From CAZPQV01 sp964588705 (GTDB lineage Bacteria; Bacteroidota; Bacteroidia; Flavobacteriales; Weeksellaceae): DNA of 17,916 nt. Location: the NCBI GenBank assembly GCA_964588705.1, contig CAZPQV010000048.1:1-17916 (forward strand), written 5' to 3'. Positions 8,252 through 14,784 of the stretch are shown one piece after another (position 1 is the first letter of the stretch; every line of letters starts with the position of its first letter). Position numbers and translations under genes: made by a program. Below the pieces are notes generated by a model. That model ran no database searches. It was given only the letters and a program-made list of their open reading frames with translations, and was not told the DNA's origin.

Positions 8252-9025
8252 ATGGCGTTAATTAGCGTTAACGGGATTGAACTGGACTATACAGATGTTG
8301 GGAGCGGAGATGTTGTGGTGCTTCTGCATGGTTTAGGCTCTACAAAACAGGACTGGGATCTTCAGATCCCTGTCTTATCCCGAAAGTTTAGGGTAATCGC
8401 ACCCGATTTCAGGGCTCATGGTAATTCGACCAAAGTTCCTGAAAAGCAAGGTGTAGAGTATATGATGGAGGACGTTTATCAACTTTTGAAATCGCTTGAT
8501 ATTGCCAAAGCCAGTTTTGTGGGTTTCTCAATGGGAGGAGCTGTTTGTTTTCAGATGGCACTTTCGCATCCAGAAATCGTGGATAAAATCGTGATTGTAA
8601 ACTCCGGTCCTGATTTCAACAGACCAAATGACGCCGGTGTTGACATTCTTGCTGTAAGGACCAAAATCATCAAAGAAGAAGGTTTTCTTACTTTGGCTGA
8701 AACCATTTCCAAAGGCATGTATCCGGAGGAAAATCAGGAATTGTGGCGCGACGATTTCAAGAAACGGCTTGTAAAAAATGATGAAGATGCCTATCTTTAT
8801 ACATTCGCAGAGTTGATGAAATGGGGAATTGGTGATAAAGTTTCGCAAATTCCGAACAAAACGCTGGTCGTAGCATCAGATATGGATTATACTCCGGTTG
8901 AATTCAAACAAAATTTTGTTGATAAAATGCCCGATGCAAAACTGGTGGTGATTGAAAACTCCAGACACGGAATTGTACTGGATCAGGCTGAAAAACTGAA
9001 TGACGTACTTATTAAATTTTTGTAA
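8252..9025 (+). CDS. Cytosolic alpha/beta hydrolase
   Basis: Serine hydrolase of 257 residues without a signal peptide, therefore cytosolic. The HG motif is at 26-27 and the nucleophile elbow GFSMGG has Ser93. The acid is Asp210 or Asp212 in VVASDMDYTP, and His239 is in ENSRHGIVLD. Size and layout resemble 3-oxoadipate enol-lactonase and small carboxylesterases, and automatic annotation may call it PcaD-like. No other protocatechuate-pathway gene is present, so I do not assign that role. It lies 20 bases after the receptor gene and 1 base before bdhA, hence tightly co-transcribed with the 3-hydroxybutyrate dehydrogenase. Hydrolysis of an imported 3-hydroxybutyrate ester or dimer to the monomer would fit this position. 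It is distinct from the exported hydrolase at 3376-4317, so the locus has one enzyme on each side of the inner membrane. Confidence 0.87.
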   Translation: MALISVNGIELDYTDVGSGDVVVLLHGLGSTKQDWDLQIPVLSRKFRVIAPDFRAHGNSTKVPEKQGVEYMMEDVYQLLKSLDIAKASFVGFSMGGAVCFQMALSHPEIVDKIVIVNSGPDFNRPNDAGVDILAVRTKIIKEEGFLTLAETISKGMYPEENQELWRDDFKKRLVKNDEDAYLYTFAELMKWGIGDKVSQIPNKTLVVASDMDYTPVEFKQNFVDKMPDAKLVVIENSRHGIVLDQAEKLNDVLIKFL

Positions 9026-9026
9026 A

Positions 9027-9797
9027 ATGACAAAAAATGCAGTTATAACAGGCAGCACAAGCGGTATTGGTCTTGGCATTGCCAAATCATTTGCAAAAGC
9101 AGGATACAATATTGTATTCAACGGACTTGAAGTCAACGGACCTGAAATCGCTGAAGAAATAGGAAAGGAATTTGGGGTAAAAACAGTCTTTAAGAATGCC
9201 AATCTTATGACTCCGGAAGGCGTTCAGGAACTGATTGATTTTGCATATTCCGAAATGGGAAGCATTGATATTTTAGTAAATAATGCCGGAATTCAGCACG
9301 TTTCAAAAATTGAAGATTTCCCGATAGAAAAATATCAAGCCATTATTAACTTGAATATGAACTCGGTGTTTTACGCCAGCAGAGCTGTTTTCAAACAAAT
9401 GAAAGAGCAGAATTTTGGCCGAATCATTAATGTTTCATCAGTTCACGGTCTTCGCGCTTCTGAGTTTAAATCAGCTTATGTAACTGCAAAACATGGGGTA
9501 GTAGGCCTCACAAAAGTTTTGGCTTTAGAAGGCGCACCTTATAATATTACGTGTAACGCCATTTGTCCCGGTTATGTGAAAACGCCTTTGGTGGAAGGAC
9601 AGATTAAAGATCAGGCCAAAACCCACGGAATGTCCGAAGATGAAGTGGTTGAGAAGGTAATGTTGAAAAAACAGGCTGTAAAAAGTTTCGTTCCGGTAGA
9701 GAAAATTGGGGAAATGTGCGTATTTTTAGCAGCAGATAATGCAACTTCGGTTTCCGGAACGACATTTACGTTAGACGGAGGCTGGACTGCACAATAA
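9027..9797 (+). CDS. bdhA: D-3-hydroxybutyrate dehydrogenase (SDR family)
   Basis: NAD-dependent oxidation of D-3-hydroxybutyrate to acetoacetate in the cytosol. It is a 256-residue classical short-chain dehydrogenase with the cofactor motif TGSTSGIG (8-15), NNAG (85-88), catalytic Ser138, Tyr151 and Lys155, and the structural Asn near 110. Substrate-site residues known from the Pseudomonas fragi enzyme (Gln94, His144, Lys152, Gln196) are all found here at a constant offset of 4: Gln90, His140, Lys148 and Gln192. That makes the specificity call strong. An in-frame ATG exists at 9000, but it lies inside the hydrolase gene. The ATG at 9027, one base after the hydrolase stop, gives the normal N-terminus MTKNAVITGS and is preferred. 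The following CoA-transferase genes take acetoacetate onward, which supports the assignment. Confidence 0.93.
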   Translation: MTKNAVITGSTSGIGLGIAKSFAKAGYNIVFNGLEVNGPEIAEEIGKEFGVKTVFKNANLMTPEGVQELIDFAYSEMGSIDILVNNAGIQHVSKIEDFPIEKYQAIINLNMNSVFYASRAVFKQMKEQNFGRIINVSSVHGLRASEFKSAYVTAKHGVVGLTKVLALEGAPYNITCNAICPGYVKTPLVEGQIKDQAKTHGMSEDEVVEKVMLKKQAVKSFVPVEKIGEMCVFLAADNATSVSGTTFTLDGGWTAQ

Positions 9798-9811
9798 AAA
9801 ATTATTGAAAG

Positions 9812-10516
9812 ATGATTGATAAAAGAGTAAAAAATGCCAAGGAAGCGATTGCAGGAATCAGCGACGGAATGACCTTAATTGTTGGTGGTTTCGGACTATG
9901 CGGTATTCCTGAAAACTGTATCAATGCGTTGGTAGAAAGTGATGTGACGGATCTTACATGTATTTCCAATAACGCCGGAGTAGATGATTTTGGATTGGGA
10001 TTGCTGTTGCAAAAAAGACAAATCAAGAAAATGATTGCTTCCTACGTTGGTGAAAATGCCGAATTCGAAAGACAAATGCTGTCCGGAGAACTCGAGGTTG
10101 AACTGACGCCTCAGGGAACACTTGCAGAAAAATGTCGTGCAGCACAGGCCGGAATTCCTGCGTTCTACACACCTGCAGGATACGGAACTGAAGTTGCAGA
10201 AGGCAAAGAAGCAAGAGAATTCAATGGTAAAATGCATATTATGGAGCATGCGTATGAAGCTGAATATTCCATTGTAAAGGCATGGAAAGGAGATTATTCC
10301 GGCAACCTTATTTTCAGAGGTACTGCAAGAAATTTCAACCTACCGATGGCAGGAGCTGGAAAAATTACAATTGCTGAAGTAGAAGAGCTTGTAGCACCGG
10401 GCGAACTGGATCCGAACCAGATTCATATTCCGGGAATTATGGTACAGAGAATTTTCCAGGGAGAGAAATTTGAAAAGAGAATTGAACGTGTAACCACCAG
10501 AAAAAGAGAAGCATAA
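9812..10516 (+). CDS. scoA: 3-oxoacid CoA-transferase subunit A
   Basis: Alpha subunit of the succinyl-CoA:3-oxoacid CoA-transferase, which activates acetoacetate with CoA from succinyl-CoA. At 234 residues it has the expected length. The family-I CoA-transferase signature is seen at 19-33 (DGMTLIVGGFGLCGIP). The later segment with GYGTEVAEGKE, HIMEHAYEAEYSIVKAWKGD and FRGTARNFNLPMA is typical of the A subunit. It begins 14 bases after bdhA, and its TAA overlaps the ATG of scoB (TAATG), so the two subunits are translationally coupled. Acetate or butyrate-acetoacetate CoA-transferases are close relatives. The neighbouring D-3-hydroxybutyrate dehydrogenase favours the succinyl-CoA-dependent ketone-body enzyme. 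Confidence 0.93.
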   Translation: MIDKRVKNAKEAIAGISDGMTLIVGGFGLCGIPENCINALVESDVTDLTCISNNAGVDDFGLGLLLQKRQIKKMIASYVGENAEFERQMLSGELEVELTPQGTLAEKCRAAQAGIPAFYTPAGYGTEVAEGKEAREFNGKMHIMEHAYEAEYSIVKAWKGDYSGNLIFRGTARNFNLPMAGAGKITIAEVEELVAPGELDPNQIHIPGIMVQRIFQGEKFEKRIERVTTRKREA

Positions 10517-11172
10517 TGTTGACCAAAGAACAAATAGCAAAAAGAATTTCAAAGGAAGTAGAAGACGGAATGTACGTGAACCTAGGTATCGGAATTCCAA
10601 CTTTGGTTGCAAACTACGTTCCCGAGACATTTTCAGTAGATTTCCAAAGTGAAAACGGCGTTTTGGGAATGGGACCATTTCCTTATGAAGGTGAAGAAGA
10701 TGCAGACCTGATCAACGCTGGTAAACAGACCATTACAACGCTTCCCGGAGCATCATTTTTCGACTCTGCATTCAGTTTTGGAATGATCAGGAGTCAGAAG
10801 GTGGATCTTACGATTCTTGGTGCGATGGAAGTTTCTGAAGACGGCGATATTGCAAGCTGGAAAATCCCGGGAAAGATGGTAAAAGGAATGGGTGGAGCGA
10901 TGGATTTGGTAGCTTCTGCAAAGAACATTATCGTTGCGATGATGCACACCAATAAGGCAGGAGAGAGCAAGATTTTGAAGAGCTGCACTTTGCCGTTAAC
11001 GGGCGTAAAATGCGTGAAGAAAATCGTTTCTGACCTTGCAGTGATGGAAGTTACTGATAATGGTTTAAAACTTCTGGAACGAGCTCCGGGTGTTTCCGTA
11101 GAAGATATTAAAAAAGCAACCGAAGCAACCTTAATCGTTGAAGGAGATATTCCTGAAATGGATGTTAATTAA
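10516..11172 (+). CDS. scoB: 3-oxoacid CoA-transferase subunit B
   Basis: Beta subunit of the succinyl-CoA:3-oxoacid CoA-transferase, 218 residues. It carries the catalytic glutamate: FQSENGVLG at 43-51 with Glu46, the residue that forms the enzyme-CoA thioester in this family. Other landmarks are NLGIGIPTLVANY near the N-terminus, GAMEVSEDGDIASWKIPGK and CTLPLTGVKCVKKIVSDLAV. The start overlaps the scoA stop by one base. It is the last gene of the operon and is followed by the hairpin at 11192-11221. No thiolase gene follows, so cleavage of acetoacetyl-CoA to acetyl-CoA must be encoded elsewhere in the genome. Confidence 0.94.
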   Translation: MLTKEQIAKRISKEVEDGMYVNLGIGIPTLVANYVPETFSVDFQSENGVLGMGPFPYEGEEDADLINAGKQTITTLPGASFFDSAFSFGMIRSQKVDLTILGAMEVSEDGDIASWKIPGKMVKGMGGAMDLVASAKNIIVAMMHTNKAGESKILKSCTLPLTGVKCVKKIVSDLAVMEVTDNGLKLLERAPGVSVEDIKKATEATLIVEGDIPEMDVN

Positions 11173-11191
11173 TTTTAGATAATTGAAATAA

Positions 11192-11228
11192 AAAATCCTT
11201 TCCAGTTTTGGAAAGGATTTTATGTTTT
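11192..11228 (+). terminator. Terminator of the receptor-bdhA-scoAB operon
   Basis: Perfect 12-bp stem AAAATCCTTTCC (11192-11203) with GGAAAGGATTTT (11210-11221), a 6-base loop, and T-rich sequence after it. It sits 20 bases beyond the scoB stop and probably works on both strands, although the XRE gene on the other strand ends about 90 bases further on. Confidence 0.8.
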
Positions 11229-11233
11229 ATCAT

Positions 11234-11263
11234 ATTGTCACCCTAAGCGAAAGTCGAAGGGTA
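11234..11263. repeat. REP-like intergenic palindrome
   Basis: The segment contains ACCCT (11240-11244) and AGGGT (11258-11262) around AGCGAAAGTCGA. I recognise this pattern (GTCACCCTGAGCGAAGTCGAAGGGT) as a short repeat seen in many Bacteroidota intergenic regions, usually near gene ends. Its identity here is from memory and was not searched. Confidence 0.5.
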
Positions 11264-11305
11264 AACCTTAACCTCAACCTCAACCTTAACCTCAACCTTA
11301 GCCTC
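11264..11305. repeat. Hexanucleotide tandem repeat (AACCTY), 7 copies
   Basis: Seven consecutive hexamers read AACCTT, AACCTC, AACCTC, AACCTT, AACCTC, AACCTT and AGCCTC, so only the sixth base varies except in the last unit. The array ends 2 bases before the stop codon of the XRE gene on the minus strand. It is too short and spacer-less to be a CRISPR array. Slippage-prone repeats of this kind can vary in copy number between strains. Confidence 0.85.
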
Positions 11306-11307
11306 AA

Positions 11308-11853
11308 TCACGGTTCAAAACTCTCAAATTTGCCGTTTTCGAAGAATAAGACAATACGTTTTAATTTATTCTCTTCATTTTCAATCACTTGCGGCAAAGG
11401 AAAGCCTGTATTTTTCTCTAATCGCTGAGAATCGTTTAAAATTTCTTTTTCAGCAGTTGGTTCAGATTTATAAGATTCTCGGTGCTCTACAGTTTTTGGT
11501 TCTTCAGATATAGGAAGAATTCTGTCTTCACTTTCGGTCGTGCCGAAGTTTTCATCATTAATTAATGAGAACAAATCAGGTAGGGCAGTTGTCTTGGGTT
11601 TTTCGTCAAAAGGTTCTGAAACTACTTCTGGCTCTGGTTTTTTAAGCATTGCGCCGATGCCGTTAATGAGCCAATCCCATTCCAGTTCAGGGAAATGTTC
11701 CTTTACTTTAATCAGAAAATCCAGAGAAGGCTTATTTCTTCCGGAAGTAATGTGGGAGATAGAGGAGCGCTGCACATCAATGGCATCTGCAAATTCTGAA
11801 GAGGTGAGTTCAGAATATTCTATGATTTTTGAAATTCTTTCGTTGAGATTCAT
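11308..11853 (-). CDS. XRE-family transcriptional regulator
   Basis: Cytosolic DNA-binding protein of 181 residues. Residues about 6-62 form a Cro/C1-type helix-turn-helix (ISKIIEYSELTSSEFADAID, then VQRSSISHITSGRNKPSLDF), followed by the ELEWDWLINGIGAML segment that typically follows this domain in Bacteroidota. Residues 71-160 are a hydrophilic, Pro/Glu/Ser-rich linker that looks disordered. The last 19 residues (KLKRIVLFFENGKFESFEP) form a short hydrophobic tail of the kind often seen at the end of such regulators, of unknown role. The gene is convergent with scoB, and its stop codon abuts the hexamer repeat. Its upstream region has TTTACAATT-type repeats overlapping a candidate promoter, suggesting autoregulation. 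Its targets are unknown; the nearby receptor operon carries a related sequence at its start. Confidence 0.88.
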   Translation of the reverse strand: MNLNERISKIIEYSELTSSEFADAIDVQRSSISHITSGRNKPSLDFLIKVKEHFPELEWDWLINGIGAMLKKPEPEVVSEPFDEKPKTTALPDLFSLINDENFGTTESEDRILPISEEPKTVEHRESYKSEPTAEKEILNDSQRLEKNTGFPLPQVIENEENKLKRIVLFFENGKFESFEP

Positions 11854-11868
11854 AACAGAACAGTAAAA

Positions 11869-11904
11869 TTTACAATTACAAATGTAAAAATAAGTTTTAC
11901 AATT
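11869..11904 (-). promoter_or_regulatory. XRE promoter with possible operator half-sites
   Basis: TACATTTG on the minus strand (11886-11879) matches the -7 consensus TAnnTTTG. It is flanked by TTTACAATT at 11869-11877 and 11896-11904 (plus-strand reading) and overlapped by TGTAAA at 11883-11888. Repeated half-sites over a promoter are what a self-repressing XRE protein would need. The region is AT-rich, so chance is not excluded, and the only near TTG is 13 bases upstream. Confidence 0.4.
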
Positions 11905-11948
11905 CTAAAATACAAAAGTAAACAAATTGAAATTCAAGAATGTTACAA

Positions 11949-11978
11949 AAGTAAAAACCAACACTTAAAGTGCTGGTT
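11949..11978 (-). terminator. Terminator of terC
   Basis: On the minus strand AACCAGCACT pairs with AGTGTTGGTT across a 3-base loop, with one G-U wobble (11978-11956), followed by TTTTTACTTTT. It lies about 30 bases past the TerC stop and before the XRE promoter. Confidence 0.7.
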
Positions 11979-12009
11979 CTAAAAATTATAATGTATTTAA
12001 TATTGTAAA

Positions 12010-13101
12010 TTAATGTCTTGAATTATCGTCATTTTCAGGATTATATTTCAATTTTCTTTCTTTTTTCTTTTCAGGAAATACGAGCGAAAGAAGGATTGAT
12101 AATCCCAGAATGGTCACAATAATCAATAAAGAATGTGAAGTTTCGAAGCCCCAGTCATCCAGTTTTGAATGGAAAATCATCTTCAAACCAATGAAGGTTA
12201 ATAGGATTGATAAACCTACTTTCAGGAATCTGAACTTGTCAATAATTCCTGCTAATAAGAAGAACATCGAACGAAGTCCGATAATCGCAAATATGTTTGA
12301 GAAAAACACCACATAAGGATCGTGCGTCACCGAAAAAATCGCCGGAATACTGTCAACCGCAAAAATCAAATCCGTCGCTTCAATAATTAAAAGTACCAGG
12401 AAAAGAGGCGTCATTTTCTTAACACCATCAATAGTTACCCAAAATTTTTCTCCCACAAAATGGTCGTGAACCTTAAAGTATTTCTTGGCAAACTTTACCA
12501 CAGGGTGATTTTGGGTATCAATCTCATCGTCCTTATCTTTTTCAAGGAACATTTTAACCCCTGTAATGATCAGAAATGCCCCAAAAACATACATAATCCA
12601 TCCAAACTTAGCAATCAGTGCTGCACCTACGAAGATGAAAATAAAGCGCATTACAATCGCTCCAAGAATTCCCCAGAACAAAACTCTGTGATAGTTCTTC
12701 GGCGCCACACCAAAAGCGGTGAAAATAAGGATCATTACAAAGATATTATCCACAGAAAGCGCATACTCCACTATATAACCTGTAAGATATTCGAGCCCCA
12801 GGTTCTGGTTATAAAGCTTTATAGATAAATCAAGATTGTCGGGGATAACTTTTACCGGATGGTGATGCTTTGATATCACATGCTGAAGTTTCTCCATACT
12901 GTCAATCCCATGGAGTAGGTGACCGTAAGTAATAAGGATGAAATAGAAGCACATAGAAAGTGCAACCACAAAGAAACTCATAATACCGGCCTTCTTCATC
13001 GAAACTACACCACCGGATTTCTTACCCATATTAAGGTCTATAGCGAGTATAATAAAGATAAATAAAAGGAACCCGCCTAAAAATAAAATTTCACTGCTCA
13101 T
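12010..13101 (-). CDS. TerC family integral membrane protein
   Basis: Multi-pass inner-membrane protein of 363 residues in the TerC/Alx family. Members include the manganese exporter Alx and tellurite-resistance TerC. The two family motifs with acidic membrane residues are intact: EYALSVDNIFV at 112-122 and EATDLIFAVDSIPA at 241-254. About seven to nine hydrophobic segments are visible. Between the second and third lies a hydrophilic stretch (about 60-100) containing QHVISKHHHPVKV, a His-rich piece that could bind metal. A charged cytosolic loop (187-220) and a basic C-terminal tail follow. The start at 13101 begins MSSEILFLGG. No yybP-ykoY-type manganese riboswitch is recognisable upstream. 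It is transcribed alone and divergently from the M14 gene. Metal efflux, probably manganese, is inferred from the family. Confidence 0.92.
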   Translation of the reverse strand: MSSEILFLGGFLLFIFIILAIDLNMGKKSGGVVSMKKAGIMSFFVVALSMCFYFILITYGHLLHGIDSMEKLQHVISKHHHPVKVIPDNLDLSIKLYNQNLGLEYLTGYIVEYALSVDNIFVMILIFTAFGVAPKNYHRVLFWGILGAIVMRFIFIFVGAALIAKFGWIMYVFGAFLIITGVKMFLEKDKDDEIDTQNHPVVKFAKKYFKVHDHFVGEKFWVTIDGVKKMTPLFLVLLIIEATDLIFAVDSIPAIFSVTHDPYVVFFSNIFAIIGLRSMFFLLAGIIDKFRFLKVGLSILLTFIGLKMIFHSKLDDWGFETSHSLLIIVTILGLSILLSLVFPEKKKERKLKYNPENDDNSRH

Positions 13102-13115
13102 AAAAAAATAAAGGG

Positions 13116-13123
13116 CAAAGATA
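13116..13123 (-). promoter_or_regulatory. Possible -7 element of terC (TATCTTTG)
   Basis: TATCTTTG on the minus strand fits TAnnTTTG and lies 14 bases before the start codon, implying a very short leader. No TTG is found at the usual 17-23 bases upstream, so support is partial. Confidence 0.35.
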
Positions 13124-13400
13124 CCAAAAAAGTAAGTTTTATAAACTATTTACATAAGTTAATAATATGTAGTGTAAACAAGAATAGGGTAGTTGACATG
13201 TTTAATTTTTTTATCATAAAAAGGGGATATACAGAGTGTTTTCCACTTAAAGTAATATTAAAAAAATACTTAATATAAATTTTTTAAATGATTGATTTTT
13301 AATAATTATCTATTTTTAATTAAAAATAATTCAATCCACAAAATTATCAACAGACAAACTGACATTTTGACTTGTTTAAACAGTTTACAAAAGTTAATTT
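13124..13400. other. AT-rich divergent spacer between terC and the M14 gene
   Basis: Roughly 280 bases without an open frame of coding character. It is strongly AT-rich at 13250-13330. It holds three sequences close to a DnaA box (TTATCCACA): TTTTCCACT at 13239, AATCCACA at 13333 and TTATCAACA at 13344. No hairpin terminator or RNA gene is evident. Confidence 0.5.
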
Positions 13401-13430
13401 TTGATTTGAATGAAAAAAAAATTACTTTTG
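13401..13430 (+). promoter_or_regulatory. Promoter of the M14 gene (TTG-N19-TACTTTTG)
   Basis: TTG (13401-13403), 19 bases, then TACTTTTG (13423-13430) fits the Bacteroidota consensus exactly. Transcription from here would begin near 13437, which is after the upstream in-frame ATG at 13410. This decides for the ATG at 13452 as the real start. Confidence 0.65.
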
Positions 13431-13451
13431 AAAATTGTAAATTCTTATAAA

Positions 13452-14558
13452 ATGAGTTTTGAAAATCTCTACCGACAAAATCCTGATTTCCCAAACCGTT
13501 ATATTTCGCCTCAAAGCCTTGAAAATTTTTTACAGACGAATCTCAGCGATTATATTTCTGAAATTGGAAGGTCATATTTGGGAAAACCAATCTATAAAAT
13601 GAGTGTTGGTAATGGAGATATAAAGATTCTGGCGTGGTCACAAATGCATGGTAATGAGAGCAATGCCACTCACGCAATGTTGGATTTGCTGGAAGTATTT
13701 AATCACAATCCGGAGTTGAAAGATGACCTTTTCTCAAAAATTTCTCTTGATTTTATTTTTATGCTGAATCCTGACGGTTCAGAAAGTTGGACTAGAAGAA
13801 ATGCTTTGGATATCGATCTGAACAGAGATTTCTTAAAACTCTCAAGCAAAGAATTTCCATTATTAAAAGATCTTGCTGAAAATGGCAATTATGATTATGC
13901 TCTGAATCTGCATGAGCAGAGAACAATTTTTACTGCAGACGGCGAGAATCCTGCAACATTGTCTTTTCTGGCTCCTTCGGAAAATTTTAAACGGGATGTC
14001 ACAGAGAACAGAAAGAAAGCAATGGCCGTTATTGCCGAGATTTATAAGACTTTGAATCCGATGATTCCCAATCAGATCGCGCGATACAGTGATGAATTCT
14101 ACCCTTCTTCCACGGGAGATAATTTTACAAAAATGGGGATTCCGACGATTCTTTATGAAGGTGGTCATTTCCTGAATGACTATAAAAGAACCGGAACAAG
14201 AAAATACTTCACTATTGCTTTATACGAGGGTTTAAAAGCAATTTCCAACCTGAAAGCAAGTACTGATAATTACGAAACTTATTTCGAAATCCCGGAGAAT
14301 AAGGAAACCCATTTCGATATCATCTACAGAAACGTTAAACTAAACGTAGATTTTGAATGTATCCTGGATATCGCCGTTCAATACAAAGAAGTGATATTGG
14401 ATGGTGAGGACGAAATCTCTTTCGTTCCTATGGTTGTGGAAGTTGGCGATTGCGGAAAGAAAAAGGGTTGGAAAGAAATCGACTGCACCGGAAAACGCTT
14501 CAAAAGTGAAAGAGGTTTCCCAAAGCTTGATGCTGAAGTGGACTTCGAGATCGTTTAA
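13452..14558 (+). CDS. M14-family zinc carboxypeptidase-like protein
   Basis: Metallo-hydrolase of 368 residues, with no signal peptide and so cytosolic. Zinc ligands are visible as HGNES (His66, Glu69) and LNLHEQ (His154). Substrate-side residues fit NPDG (106-109) and R-R-N-A-L-D-I-D-L-N-R-D (115-126, including an Asn-Arg pair). The catalytic Glu236 is in YEGGHF. This order is that of the M14 carboxypeptidase and succinylglutamate desuccinylase/aspartoacylase group. The C-terminal 100 residues form a separate beta-rich piece. An in-frame ATG at 13410 would add 14 lysine-rich residues, but the promoter at 13401-13430 lies over it, and MSFENLYRQNPDFPNRYISP is the natural N-terminus. The substrate (peptide, or N-acyl or amide compound) is unknown. 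It stands alone between a divergent terC and a convergent DUF4920 gene. Confidence 0.87.
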   Translation: MSFENLYRQNPDFPNRYISPQSLENFLQTNLSDYISEIGRSYLGKPIYKMSVGNGDIKILAWSQMHGNESNATHAMLDLLEVFNHNPELKDDLFSKISLDFIFMLNPDGSESWTRRNALDIDLNRDFLKLSSKEFPLLKDLAENGNYDYALNLHEQRTIFTADGENPATLSFLAPSENFKRDVTENRKKAMAVIAEIYKTLNPMIPNQIARYSDEFYPSSTGDNFTKMGIPTILYEGGHFLNDYKRTGTRKYFTIALYEGLKAISNLKASTDNYETYFEIPENKETHFDIIYRNVKLNVDFECILDIAVQYKEVILDGEDEISFVPMVVEVGDCGKKKGWKEIDCTGKRFKSERGFPKLDAEVDFEIV

Positions 14559-14712
14559 TTTTTCTCGCTAATTAAGCAGAATGAGCAGATTTATTAATTG
14601 CTAACAGATTAACCATTTGCGCATAAACTGGAACGCTTCTACCTCTATAGTTGTAATTTGAGGCAAAGCATTTTATTAGAAATAATAAGTGCATTCGTGG
14701 CATTATAAAAAA
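14559..14712. other. Spacer with degenerate intergenic repeats
   Basis: No gene. The stretches AAGCAGAATGAGCAGATTTATTAA (14574 onward, shown here as key words only: AGCAG, GAGCAG, ATTTATTAA) and GTGCATTCGTGGCATT (14690-14705) resemble short sequences I have often seen between genes of flavobacteria. These are recognised from memory only. Confidence 0.35.
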
Positions 14713-14731
14713 AGCGGCAAATACTGCCGCT
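14703..14731 (-). terminator. Terminator of the DUF4920 gene
   Basis: AGCGGCA (14713-14719) and TGCCGCT (14725-14731) form a perfect GC-rich 7-bp stem with a 5-base loop. On the minus strand a run of seven T follows. It can also stop transcription from the M14 gene on the other strand. Confidence 0.75.
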
Positions 14732-14749
14732 ACTATATTTTATAATCGT

Positions 14750-14777
14750 GCATCCTGCATCCTGCATCCATCATCCA
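14750..14777. repeat. Heptamer tandem repeat (GCATCCT), 4 copies
   Basis: GCATCCT, GCATCCT, GCATCCA and TCATCCA follow each other without spacers, just downstream of the DUF4920 stop. The last two copies are diverged. It is a short microsatellite-like array. Confidence 0.8.
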
Positions 14778-14784
14778 TAACTTA

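Noticed and set aside
8252..9025. Annotation as 3-oxoadipate enol-lactonase (PcaD)
   Set aside because: Size and motifs are compatible, but no protocatechuate or beta-ketoadipate gene other than a generic CoA-transferase is present, and the adjacent dehydrogenase is specific for 3-hydroxybutyrate.
11264..11305. CRISPR-like array
   Set aside because: Units are 6 bases with no spacers and no cas genes are nearby; it is a simple tandem repeat.
11222..11428. Plus-strand open frame with an alternating Asn-Leu stretch
   Set aside because: The Asn-Leu alternation is only the translation of the AACCTY hexamer array, and the rest is antisense to the XRE gene.
13193..13198. TTGACA resembling a sigma70 -35 box
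   Set aside because: Bacteroidota use a different consensus, and the M14 gene has a good Bacteroidota-type promoter much closer. Probably chance.
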